A model generated the notes under the pieces. The model did no database searches. It was not told the origin of the DNA and saw only the letters and a list, made by a program, of their open reading frames with translations. Below, piece after piece: positions 42,528 through 50,250 of a stretch of DNA of 64,000 nt (position 1 is its first letter; every line of letters begins with the position of its first letter). The DNA comes from Amycolatopsis tucumanensis (GTDB lineage Bacteria > Actinomycetota > Actinomycetes > Mycobacteriales > Pseudonocardiaceae), in the NCBI RefSeq assembly GCF_021654135.1, contig NZ_JAKGSD010000014.1, positions 99,980 through 163,979 of the forward strand. Reading direction: 5' to 3'. Position numbers and translations under genes: made by a program.

Positions 42528-43934
42528 TCAGGCCGCGGCGTTGACGCCGGCGAGGCGGCCCATGGTCAGGGCGTTGGCGACCGCGTTGCCGCCGCCGACG
42601 TAGCGCTGCCCGAGCACGCCGGCTCCGGCCTCGCCCGCGGCGAACAGGCCCGCGATGGCCTCGCCGCGTTCGTCGCGCACCGCGGCACGCGCGTCGATCT
42701 CCAGTCCGGCGTGCGTGCACACCAGCTCCGCGGGCAGCAGGCGCGCCGCGTAGTACGGAGGTTCGCCGATGGGGTCCGGGTGGCCGGCCGAGCCCTTGTT
42801 GGCGAGCGTGCGGTGCCGCAGGAACTCCGGGTCGTGGCCGGACGGCAGCTGCTCGTTCCATCGGCGCACGGTCGCGACCAGCGCGTCGGCGGGGATCCCG
42901 GCCTTGCCGGCCAGTTCGTCGAGGCTACCGGCGCGCAGCGTGCGCCCGGCTTCCGCCTCGGCCAGCACGTGGCCGGCGTCCCAGTGCGCGTACCCGGCGG
43001 GCAGGGTGCGGCGGGCACGCTCGTCGAAGATCACCCACGCGGCGCCGCCCTGCCGCTCGATGATGCCGCTGGACACCGCGTAGGAGGCGTCCTCGTCCAT
43101 GAACCGGCGGCCTGCGACGTTGACGTAGATCCGCGACTTCGGCGGGAACCCGGACTGCCAGTGGTGCAGCCGCTGGAAGTAGGCGGTGGGCAGCAGCAGG
43201 CCCCAACCGTCGCCAGTGACGCCCGCGCCGACCTGCTCACCGAAGCGCAGGTGGTCGCCACGGCTGCCCTCGGCGGCGACGACGAACAGGTCCTCGCCCG
43301 CCCGCAGCGCCGCCGGGTAGTAGCGGGCCAGCAGCTCCGGGTCCCGGGCGAACCCGCCGCTGGCGACCACCACCGCGCCCGCCCGCACCTCGATGCCGTC
43401 GGCGACGACGCCGCGGACCCGGCCGTCGTCTTCGACGAGCCGCTCGACACGGGTGTTGAGGACGATCTCGACGCCCCGGGCGCGGGCGGCCTTGGCGAGC
43501 ACCTGCACGACGCCGTAGCCCTGGTCCTTCGGCACGTGGCCGCGCCACACGTCCTCGACCCCGGCCTGGCACAGTCCCGGCGTGTGCGCGTTGCCGGACA
43601 CCTTCGCCGGGATCTCCACACCGAGGCCGATCAGCCACTCCAGCGTCGGGCCCGAGTGGCGGCAGAACGCCTCGATCAGCCCGGGTTTGAGCTGCCAGGA
43701 GTTGAGGTCCATGTAGTGCTGGAAGAACCGCTCCGCGGAATCCTCGACGCCCAGCGCGGCCTGCACGCTCGTGCCGGCGGCGGTGAACATGCCCGCGGAC
43801 AGCTGGGTCGACCCGCCGAGTTCGGTCTCGGACTCGAACAACAGCACCGACGCACCCCGCTCGGCGGCGGAGGTGGCCGCGGCGAGCCCGGCGCCGCCAC
43901 CGCCGACGACCACCACTTCCCAGTCGTCGTTCAT
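42528..43934 (-). CDS. FAD-dependent oxidoreductase (fumarate reductase/3-ketosteroid dehydrogenase type)
   Basis: This 468-residue flavoprotein has the dinucleotide site VVVVGGGGAGLAAATSAAERG at the N-terminus, the second FAD contact GGFARDPELL, and GLFAAGEAGAGVLGQRYVGGGNAVANALTMGRLAG at the C-terminus. This group includes soluble fumarate reductases, flavocytochrome subunits and ketosteroid delta1-dehydrogenases, all moving hydride at a C-C bond next to a carbonyl. ATG 43934 overlaps the preceding SDR stop by 4 nt. With two SDRs upstream it could desaturate a cyclic ketone; the substrate is unknown. Confidence 0.87.
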   Translation of the reverse strand: MNDDWEVVVVGGGGAGLAAATSAAERGASVLLFESETELGGSTQLSAGMFTAAGTSVQAALGVEDSAERFFQHYMDLNSWQLKPGLIEAFCRHSGPTLEWLIGLGVEIPAKVSGNAHTPGLCQAGVEDVWRGHVPKDQGYGVVQVLAKAARARGVEIVLNTRVERLVEDDGRVRGVVADGIEVRAGAVVVASGGFARDPELLARYYPAALRAGEDLFVVAAEGSRGDHLRFGEQVGAGVTGDGWGLLLPTAYFQRLHHWQSGFPPKSRIYVNVAGRRFMDEDASYAVSSGIIERQGGAAWVIFDERARRTLPAGYAHWDAGHVLAEAEAGRTLRAGSLDELAGKAGIPADALVATVRRWNEQLPSGHDPEFLRHRTLANKGSAGHPDPIGEPPYYAARLLPAELVCTHAGLEIDARAAVRDERGEAIAGLFAAGEAGAGVLGQRYVGGGNAVANALTMGRLAGVNAAA

Positions 43935-44707
43935 GCCAGGTCTCCTCCGGTCTCGGCGAGAATGCGGTGGTAGAGGCCGTTGGACACCAGGCCGCCGTCC
44001 ACGGTGACCTCGCTGCCGGTCATGTAGCTGGACCTGTCCGAGAGCAGGAACAACACGGCCTCGGTGATCTCCGCGGGCTGCGCCATGCGCCCGGCCGGGA
44101 TGCTGGCCACCGCGGATTCGACGAACGAGTCCGCACCGGCGAGCAGTGCGGTCTCGACGAGTCCGGGGTGGACGGAGTTGACCCGGATGCCCCACTTGGC
44201 GAAGTTGCCCGCGGCCGATTTGGACAGTCCGGTCAGCCCCCACTTGCTGGAGCTGTAGGCGGGCGAGAAGTAGCCGATCTGACCGGAGATCGAGGAGATG
44301 TTGACGATCGAGCCGCCGCCGGAGTCGCGCATCAGTCCGGCGACGGCCTTCATGCCGTAGAACGGGCCGGACAGGTTGATGCGGAGGACCTGTTCCCAGA
44401 CCTCGTCGGTGGTGTCCAGGAACTCCAGGCGGCGCGAGATGCCGGCGTTGTTGACGAGGCCCGTGAGACGGCCGCGAGTTTTCCGGATTTCCTCGACGAC
44501 GCGGGCCCACGCCCGCGGGTCGGTGACGTCCAGTGCGTGCGCGGACGCCGAGCCGCCGTCGTTCTCGATCTCCTCGACGACCGGGGTGGCGTCGGCGATG
44601 TCGGCGAGGCACACGTGCGTGCCGTGTTTCGCCAGGGCCCGGGCGTGGCTGGCGCCCATGCCGGCGGCGGCGCCGGTGACGAGCACCGTGTCCGGGTACT
44701 CAGACAT
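43931..44707 (-). CDS. Short-chain dehydrogenase/reductase (first of pair)
   Basis: This 258-residue classical SDR has the NAD site VTGAAAGMGASHARAL, NNAG (VNNAGIS), Ser in NISSISGQIG, and catalytic YSSSK. The acidic residue after strand 2 (LADIAD) favours NAD(H). Start and stop overlap neighbours by 8 and 4 nt. In this operon it probably oxidises a hydroxyl or reduces a ketone of the same substrate as the flavoprotein. Confidence 0.9.
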   Translation of the reverse strand: MSEYPDTVLVTGAAAGMGASHARALAKHGTHVCLADIADATPVVEEIENDGGSASAHALDVTDPRAWARVVEEIRKTRGRLTGLVNNAGISRRLEFLDTTDEVWEQVLRINLSGPFYGMKAVAGLMRDSGGGSIVNISSISGQIGYFSPAYSSSKWGLTGLSKSAAGNFAKWGIRVNSVHPGLVETALLAGADSFVESAVASIPAGRMAQPAEITEAVLFLLSDRSSYMTGSEVTVDGGLVSNGLYHRILAETGGDLA

Positions 44708-45506
44708 GCCGCGACCCGCCGTCGACGGCGATGCTGTGGCCGGTCACGTAGCGGGCACTTTCGGAGAGCAGGAACAGCAGCGGGCCGACGACCTCTTCGG
44801 GCGAGCCGAGCCGGTGCAGCGGCACGACGTCGAGCGCGTGCCGCAGCGCGGCCGGGTCCTCCTTGACCCAGCGGGTCATCTCGGTGTCGATGTAGCCGGG
44901 GGCGATCGCGTTGACCCGGATGCCGCGGTCGCCGAACTCGACGGCGAGCGATTCGGTGAGGTGCGCGACGGCGGCCTTGGAGGTGCAGTAGGCGGCCCGG
45001 CCGCGGCGGACGCGCACGGCGGACACCGACGACATGTTCACGATCGCGCCGCCGGGTTCCATGTGCCGCGCCGCGGTCTGCGCGCCGTAGAGGACGCCCT
45101 CGACGTTGACCGACAGGGTCGCGTTGATCTGCTCCGGCGTGATCTCGTCGGCGAGTGCGAACGGGAAGATGCCGGCGTTGTTGACCCAGAAGTCGATGCG
45201 CCCGAACCGCTCCAGCGCCAGCTGCGCCACGGTTTCGTGGTCCTCGGGCTTGGTGACGTCGATGCGGGCGCCGATGATCTGGCCGGGCTTGTCGCTGCTC
45301 GCGACTTCCGCGGTGAGTTCGTTCGCGGTCTCCAGCATCTGCTCTTCGTTGATGTCGGCGCCGACGACGTGCACGCCGCGGGTGGCCAGGGCGGCGGTGA
45401 AGCGCGCGCCCATGCCGCGGGCCGCGCCGGTGACGACCGCGACCTTGCCCGCGAATTCCGGGTAGACGGCCGTCGTCGGCTCGTGCTGGGCGCGTGTGTC
45501 GGTCAT
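44700..45506 (-). CDS. Short-chain dehydrogenase/reductase (second of pair)
   Basis: This 268-residue classical SDR has VVTGAARGMGARFTAAL, an acidic ADIN after strand 2 (NAD preference), VNNAGIF, Ser in NMSSVSAVRV and YCTSK. Start ATG 45506 overlaps the SnoaL-like stop by 4 nt. It is distinct in sequence from the neighbouring SDR, so the two likely act on different positions or stereoisomers. Confidence 0.9.
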   Translation of the reverse strand: MTDTRAQHEPTTAVYPEFAGKVAVVTGAARGMGARFTAALATRGVHVVGADINEEQMLETANELTAEVASSDKPGQIIGARIDVTKPEDHETVAQLALERFGRIDFWVNNAGIFPFALADEITPEQINATLSVNVEGVLYGAQTAARHMEPGGAIVNMSSVSAVRVRRGRAAYCTSKAAVAHLTESLAVEFGDRGIRVNAIAPGYIDTEMTRWVKEDPAALRHALDVVPLHRLGSPEEVVGPLLFLLSESARYVTGHSIAVDGGSRHV

Positions 45507-45910
45507 CGGTTCTCCTTCGTGTCGTCGCGGCGCACCGTCCGGCGGCGGATGCGCCACGTGCCCGCGTGGCGGACCAGGTGGTCGGTGATCGTGGTCAGGC
45601 GGAGGAGTTCGGGCGGGCTGTCCGGGAGGGTGCGCACGATCTGCAGGTAGGCGCGCGCGGTGAGGCCGTCGTCCGCGGGCGTGACGTGCAGGTTGGTGAG
45701 GACGTGCCGGGTGACGCCTTGATGTGCGGCGAAGTCCTCGGCGAACTTCGTGAGCTCGGCGGTGCCGGTCACCGGAGCCGGATAGCTGGGTGAGCAGAAC
45801 TCGCCGTCCGGGGTGAAGGTGTGCGCCCACTCGGTGGCCCGGCCCTCGTCGATGTAGTGGCTCTGCGCGCCGTACAGCTGGTGCACGAGCACGAGCGTCT
45901 CCACGTCCAC
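45503..45910 (-). CDS. SnoaL-like/NTF2-fold protein
   Basis: This 135-residue protein has the alpha+beta cone fold of the SnoaL_4/ring-hydroxylating small-subunit-like group: VHQLYGAQSHYIDEGRATEWAHTFTPDGEF near the start and WRIRRRTVRRDD at the end. Members act as isomerases, dehydratases or non-catalytic partners in polyketide, steroid and aromatic metabolism. GTG 45910 follows GGAGGAGG. First gene of the operon, divergent from the IclR gene. Confidence 0.82.
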   Translation of the reverse strand: MDVETLVLVHQLYGAQSHYIDEGRATEWAHTFTPDGEFCSPSYPAPVTGTAELTKFAEDFAAHQGVTRHVLTNLHVTPADDGLTARAYLQIVRTLPDSPPELLRLTTITDHLVRHAGTWRIRRRTVRRDDTKENR

Positions 45911-45929
45911 GACGACCTCCTCCGGGGGC

Positions 45930-45973
45930 TTGCGCGCTGCGATTCGCGTGCTATTATCGCACGCAGCGTGCGA
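45930..45973 (+). promoter_or_regulatory. IclR-gene promoter with overlapping palindromic operator
   Basis: TTGCGC (45930-45935) and TATTAT (45952-45957) are 16 bp apart. A perfect palindrome TCGCACGC-A-GCGTGCGA (45957-45973) begins in the -10 box and covers the expected start of transcription. It lies between the divergent SnoaL operon and the IclR gene, fitting control of both. Confidence 0.65.
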
Positions 45974-46023
45974 ACTACGGAAACAGTAGGTCGCGGTCCG
46001 TTCGTCGTCAAGGGGGTGCCCGC

Positions 46024-46695
46024 GTGTCCGAAGTCGACTCGGGGATGTCGAAAACGCTGCACAACGGGTTGCAGATCCTCGAGCTGCTCGTCGCGCACCC
46101 GCAGGGGATGACGCTGACGGAGATCGCGGAAGGGGTGGGCGTGCACCGGACGGTGGCGCACCGGCTCGTGCGGACGCTGGAGGCGCACCGGTTGTGCCGG
46201 CGGGACCGGTTCAAGCGGATCTCGCTGGGGACGGGCCTGGTGCGGCTGGCCGAGCCGGTGGAGCAGGACCTGCGGACGCTCGCGCGGCCCGTGCTGGAGG
46301 AGCTGACGGACGTCACCCAGGCGACGGCGCACCTGGTGGTGCGGGAGGGCGCGGACGAGGTGCGGATGCTGATGATCGTCGAGCCGCGGCAGGCGCGGAT
46401 GCACGTGAGCTTCCGGCCCGGCCAGGTGGACCCGATCGACCGCGGTTCGGCAGGCTTGGCACTGCTGGCCGCGGCCCCGGCGGCGGAGGGCGAGCGGGAG
46501 GAGGTCGCGCTGGCCCGCAAGCGTGGTTTCGCCGTGTCCTACGGGGAAATCGCGCCGTCGATCATCGGGATCTCCGCGGTGGTGCCCGGGCGGGAGGTCA
46601 GCATCGGCCTGTCACTGTTCTCCGCGCCCGACGAGGAGTCGCTGGGCCGCACGGTGGTCGAGGCGGCCCAGCGACTGGGTTCCCTGCTGCGGTAG
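46024..46695 (+). CDS. IclR-family regulator of the SDR/flavoprotein operon
   Basis: This 223-residue IclR protein has an N-terminal helix-turn-helix (MTLTEIAEGVGVHRTVAHRLVRTLEAHRL) and a C-terminal GAF-like ligand domain (ATAHLVVREGADEVRMLMIVEP). It is divergent from the catabolic operon and ends exactly where the convergent DUF732 gene ends (no gap). Likely effector is a substrate or intermediate of the neighbouring pathway. Confidence 0.9.
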   Translation: MSEVDSGMSKTLHNGLQILELLVAHPQGMTLTEIAEGVGVHRTVAHRLVRTLEAHRLCRRDRFKRISLGTGLVRLAEPVEQDLRTLARPVLEELTDVTQATAHLVVREGADEVRMLMIVEPRQARMHVSFRPGQVDPIDRGSAGLALLAAAPAAEGEREEVALARKRGFAVSYGEIAPSIIGISAVVPGREVSIGLSLFSAPDEESLGRTVVEAAQRLGSLLR

Positions 46696-47379
46696 CTAGT
46701 TCACCTTGGTGAAGGTGCAGCGGCTGACCGACACGAACTCGCCCTTCCTGGCGGTGAACTGCATCGTGGACGCCCCTTCGGTGAGGTCGTTGGCGATGAT
46801 GTCGCTGCCGGAATCGTCGGCGTAGCGGGCCCAATAACCACCGTTGGGGCAGTTTCCCTTGTACTTGCCCGCTTCGATGTCCACCCCGACTTCGAACGTG
46901 CCCTCGGAAATGGACTTCTTGGGCTTGGGTTTGTCGCCGGGGTGCCAGCCAACCGCGTCGTAGGTGACCTTCGAACTGTTCGCGGGACAGTGCAGCGCCG
47001 CCGACATGGCCATGAACGCCTGCCAGTCGCTCTCGGAGAAGCCGGAGTTCACGCCGCTCTCGAACAGGGCTCTGGGATCAGCGCCGCCGCTGAGCTTCGT
47101 GCACATAGTCCGGACGAGGTCCATGATCGCCGCGTCGTCGACCGCGGCCATCGAGGTCACGTGCGACCGGATGAGCGGCGCTACGGGCGTGCTCGACGGC
47201 GCCGCAGCCGTCACCGTGGACGAAAAGACCGGCGACCGCGACGTGGTGGCCGCCGGCGAGCCGGCCGAGCGCGGAGCGTCTGTCCCGTCGAGGGCAGCCG
47301 TCACGCCGACCGTCACACCGGCGACCACCAGCGCACCGACCACCGCGACGCCGATTTCCCAGCGAGTTCTCGATTTCAC
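46696..47379 (-). CDS. Membrane-anchored DUF732-like exported protein
   Basis: This 227-residue protein has an N-terminal transmembrane/signal helix (IGVAVVGALVVAGVTVGVTAAL), a Ser/Thr/Ala/Pro linker to ~70, and a DUF732-like helical domain with two cysteines (IMDLVRTMCTKLSGGADPR, SALHCPANSS). A C-terminal beta module (EGTFEVGVDIEAGKYKGNCPNGGYWARY, then FVSVSRCTFTKVN) has two more cysteines. DUF732 proteins are secreted actinobacterial proteins of unknown role. Both pairs of Cys are probably disulfides. Monocistronic. Confidence 0.8.
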   Translation of the reverse strand: MKSRTRWEIGVAVVGALVVAGVTVGVTAALDGTDAPRSAGSPAATTSRSPVFSSTVTAAAPSSTPVAPLIRSHVTSMAAVDDAAIMDLVRTMCTKLSGGADPRALFESGVNSGFSESDWQAFMAMSAALHCPANSSKVTYDAVGWHPGDKPKPKKSISEGTFEVGVDIEAGKYKGNCPNGGYWARYADDSGSDIIANDLTEGASTMQFTARKGEFVSVSRCTFTKVN

Positions 47380-47472
47380 CGACTGCCCCTGCCTGCTTGC
47401 CGTGGAGACGTCAGTTGGATCGGGAGCCAGCGGCTCGGTGCAACACTGTTCAACGTCGCGATTGGATTACGG

Positions 47473-48171
47473 CTAAGCCGCCGGGCGGACGATGATCTCG
47501 TTCACGTCCACCTCCGCGGGCTGCTCGATCGCGAACGTGATCGCCCGGGCGATCGCCGCGGCCGGGATCGCCCCCGCGCGGTACGTCCGCATTCCCTCGG
47601 CGGCCTCCGCGTCCGTGATGCTGTCCGCCAGCTCCGACTCCGTCACGCCGGGCGAGATCGTCGTCACCCGGATGTCCGGGCCCGTCTCCTGGCGCAGCCC
47701 CTCCGACAGCGCCCACACCGCGTACTTCGTCGCGCAGTAGACCGCCGCCGTCGGCACCACCTCGTGCGCCCCGATCGACGCCACGTTCACGAAGTGGCCG
47801 CCACCCTGCCGCCGCATCACCGGCAGCCCCGCCGCGATGCCGTGCAGCACGCCCCGGATGTTCACGTCGATCATCCGGTTCCACTCGTCCAGCTTCAGCC
47901 GGTCCAAAGCGGACAGTGGCATCACGCCGGCGTTGTTGACGATCACGTCGACCCGGCCGTGCTCGGCCACCGCCCAGTCCACGAAGGACCGCACGTCCTC
48001 CGCATCCGTCACGTCCAGCCTCCGGTACGAGCCGCCGATGCGCGCGGCCAGCTCCTTCAACCGCTCTTCCCGGCGCGCGCCCAGCACGACCTGGTGCCCC
48101 GCCGCCGCCAGCGCCTCCGCGGTGGCCGCGCCGATCCCGCTGCTCGCCCCGGTGATGACCACAACCGACAT
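47473..48171 (-). CDS. Short-chain dehydrogenase/reductase
   Basis: This 232-residue classical SDR has VVVITGASSGIGAATAEAL, an Arg-rich strand-2 end (LGARREERL) that favours NADP(H), VNNAGVM, Ser in NVASIGAHE, and catalytic YCATK. The ending VDVNEIIVRPAA is common in YdfG-like serine/3-hydroxy acid dehydrogenases. GGGAGA precedes ATG 48171. Divergent from the YciO gene; no pathway context. Confidence 0.9.
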   Translation of the reverse strand: MSVVVITGASSGIGAATAEALAAAGHQVVLGARREERLKELAARIGGSYRRLDVTDAEDVRSFVDWAVAEHGRVDVIVNNAGVMPLSALDRLKLDEWNRMIDVNIRGVLHGIAAGLPVMRRQGGGHFVNVASIGAHEVVPTAAVYCATKYAVWALSEGLRQETGPDIRVTTISPGVTESELADSITDAEAAEGMRTYRAGAIPAAAIARAITFAIEQPAEVDVNEIIVRPAA

Positions 48172-48292
48172 GGTGTTCTCCCTTCCGTCACACTCAGTTT
48201 CGGGAGACGGCCGGACGGCGACCAGGCCGCGACGTTCCTGGGCGCAGCGCACCCAGGCAGCCGCGGCGGCGGCGTGATCCTAAGCTCTACCC

Positions 48293-48913
48293 ATGGCGAA
48301 GTACTTCGACGTGCACCCGGACAACCCCCAGCGCCGGTCGATCGGCCAGATCGTCGACCTGCTGCGGCAGGACGGCCTGATCGTCTACCCGACCGACTCC
48401 GCCTACGCCCTGGGCTGCCAGCTCGGCAACCGCGACGGGCTGGACCGCATCCGCGCCATCCGGCACCTCGACGACCGGCACCACTTCACGCTCGTCTGCC
48501 GCGACTTCGCCCAGCTCGGCCAGTTCGCGCACGTCGACAACACCGTCTTCCGCGCGATCAAGGCCGCCACCCCAGGCAGCTACACGTTCATCCTGCCCGC
48601 CACGAAGGAGGTGCCGCGCCGGCTGCTGCACCCGAAGAAGAAGACCGTCGGCGTGCGCATCCCGGACCACGTCGTCGCCCAGGCGCTGCTCGACGAGCTG
48701 GGCGAGCCACTGGTCTCCAGCACCCTGCTGCTGCCCGACCACGAGGAACCGCTCACCCAGGGCTGGGAGATCAAGGACGAGCTGGACCACGTGGTCGACG
48801 CGGTGGTCGACTCCGGCGACTGCGGCACCGAGCCCACCACGGTGATCGACTTCTCCAGCGGCGAGCCGGAGATCGTCCGAAAGGGTGCTGGGGACACCGC
48901 GCGGTTCGAATAG
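48293..48913 (+). CDS. L-threonylcarbamoyladenylate synthase-like protein (YciO/Sua5)
   Basis: This 206-residue YrdC-domain protein has the substrate-binding loop DGLIVYPTDSAYALGCQL and the KKKTVGVRIPDH segment, and no C-terminal Sua5 domain. The arrangement of YciO (KxR...SxN variants) versus TsaC is not certain here. VSSTLLLPDHEEP replaces the typical SANxSG motif, which favours the YciO branch, whose role in t6A synthesis is weaker. Probably monocistronic; a cluster of small genes follows. Confidence 0.85.
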   Translation: MAKYFDVHPDNPQRRSIGQIVDLLRQDGLIVYPTDSAYALGCQLGNRDGLDRIRAIRHLDDRHHFTLVCRDFAQLGQFAHVDNTVFRAIKAATPGSYTFILPATKEVPRRLLHPKKKTVGVRIPDHVVAQALLDELGEPLVSSTLLLPDHEEPLTQGWEIKDELDHVVDAVVDSGDCGTEPTTVIDFSSGEPEIVRKGAGDTARFE

Positions 48914-48980
48914 CTCTGGACATCGCCGCGTTCACGGGTCACGCTGGAAAAACGCACCCGTGATCCGCGAGGAGGCTGCG

Positions 48981-49118
48981 ATGAGACTGGGCCGGAAGCT
49001 TGCCGTGGGCGTCGTCGAGGAATCCAAGGCCGAAGAGGTCACCCCGGTCGAGGAGCCGCGCGAAACCGCCGAAACCCCCGAACCGGAGCGCCCCGCCCCC
49101 GTCACCGCCGACCGCTGA
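48981..49118 (+). CDS. Small acidic protein, hypothetical
   Basis: This 45-residue peptide has a basic start (MRLGRKLAVGVVEE) followed by Glu/Pro/Thr repeats (EEVTPVEEPRETAETPEPE). GGAGG sits 5 nt before ATG 48981, and the next gene begins 3 nt after its stop, so it is likely translated and coupled to it. No family recognised. Confidence 0.6.
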   Translation: MRLGRKLAVGVVEESKAEEVTPVEEPRETAETPEPERPAPVTADR

Positions 49119-49121
49119 GCC

Positions 49122-49802
49122 ATGGCGGGCAGGCTGTCGTTGCGCCGCACGCCCCAGGAACGGCGCGACGTCCCGCTGCGCGGCTACAAGCTCGCCTACC
49201 CGATGCTCTCCGCCGACGGCACCGAAGCCGGGTTCACCGGGGTGTCGCTCGGGCGCACGCACGCCTACCGGGTGACAGCCGAGGCGAAGTGCGCGCAGAG
49301 CAGCCGTCACCAGAGCCCGTCCCGCCTGTGCGACTGCGGGTTCTACTGCTTCCACGAACTCGCCGACGCCCGCGCACTGGCCTGCGATCCGCAGTACCAG
49401 CAGAGCGTGCTGCTGGAGGTGGACGCCGCGGGGCGCTACTTCCTGTACGAGCGGGGCGTGCGGTACTCGAAGCAGACGGTGACGGCCGTGCACGCCGGGT
49501 TGTGCGCGTGCGGGTGGCCGGCGCAGGTGTTCGTGGCGACCGGCACCGGGGTCGTGGGGTGGCGCAAGCTGCTGCCGGTGTGCTCGACGTGCGCGGGCAA
49601 CCGCCCGCCGCTCACGCTGGAGCACTTCAGCCGCCTGGCCGGGGTGCCGGTGCACCGGGACGACCGGGCGGTCGCCTTCACGACCGGCGCGACGACGTCG
49701 GCGCCGGAGCTGGTGCCGCTGCTGTCGGCGGAGGTCGCGCTGCTGCACGCGCGGCTCGACGAGCTGCAGACCCAGCTGGACAAGCTCACGAAGGGCAGTT
49801 GA
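49122..49802 (+). CDS. Cysteine-rich protein of unknown function
   Basis: This 226-residue protein has about ten cysteines in three groups: CAQSSRHQSPSRLCDCGFYCFHE (~57-79), LCACGWP (~127), and VCSTCAGN (~153). The pattern suggests zinc knuckles or Fe-S ligands. The N-terminus is basic (MAGRLSLRRTPQERRD) and the C-terminus is a coiled-coil helix (LLSAEVALLHARLDELQTQLDKL). No signal peptide. I do not recognise the family. ATG 49122 is 3 nt after the small acidic gene. Its 3' end runs straight into the repeat array. Confidence 0.75.
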   Translation: MAGRLSLRRTPQERRDVPLRGYKLAYPMLSADGTEAGFTGVSLGRTHAYRVTAEAKCAQSSRHQSPSRLCDCGFYCFHELADARALACDPQYQQSVLLEVDAAGRYFLYERGVRYSKQTVTAVHAGLCACGWPAQVFVATGTGVVGWRKLLPVCSTCAGNRPPLTLEHFSRLAGVPVHRDDRAVAFTTGATTSAPELVPLLSAEVALLHARLDELQTQLDKLTKGS

Positions 49803-50250
49803 GCCGCAGCCCGGGGCGGGTGGCTCCGAACGGCCGCCCCGCGCCGGTGCTCGGAAATGACCACCCCGGGCGATGGCTCGCGCGTGGCGGCGCGGCGCCC
49901 GCGTGGTTGAGCCGCAACCGAGTGGGTGACCCCGGAAAGGCCACCCCCGGGCGAAGGGCTTGCGCACTGTCCCGGGCCGTCACTGCGGCGCGGCACCGGC
50001 GTAGTCGAGCCGCAAACCGAGTGGGTGAACCCGGAAAAGGCCACCCTCGGCGAGGAGCTCACACCGTCCCACGCCGCCCGACGCGCACGCAGTCGAGCCG
50101 CGACCCAGGCCAGGTGGCTCCAGGACAGCCACCCCGGGCGGGTGGCTCCGGAACGGCCGCCCCGCGCCGGTGCTCGGAAAAGCCCACCCGGGCGAGTGGT
50201 TTGCGCGTGGCCGTCACCGCGGCGCGGCGCCCGCGTAGTTGAGCCGCAGG
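49799..50250. repeat. Degenerate tandem repeat array built from the 3' end of the SMP-30 gene
   Basis: The segment TTGAGCCGCA, or TCGAGCCGC variants, recurs at 49799, 49908, 50005, 50093 and 50239 (units of ~88-146 bp). Read on the - strand, each copy begins with the last codons of the adjacent SMP-30 gene. The gene ends LRLNYAGAAPR-stop. Copies read LRLDYAGAAPQ-stop (about 49985-50015), LRLNHAGAAPP (about 49890-49918), and a truncated RPGLRLN abutting the Cys-rich gene (49799-49815). A second block of ~45 bp is nearly identical at 49817-49860 and 50140-50185. No gene lies in the 411 nt between the two coding regions. Confidence 0.75.
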
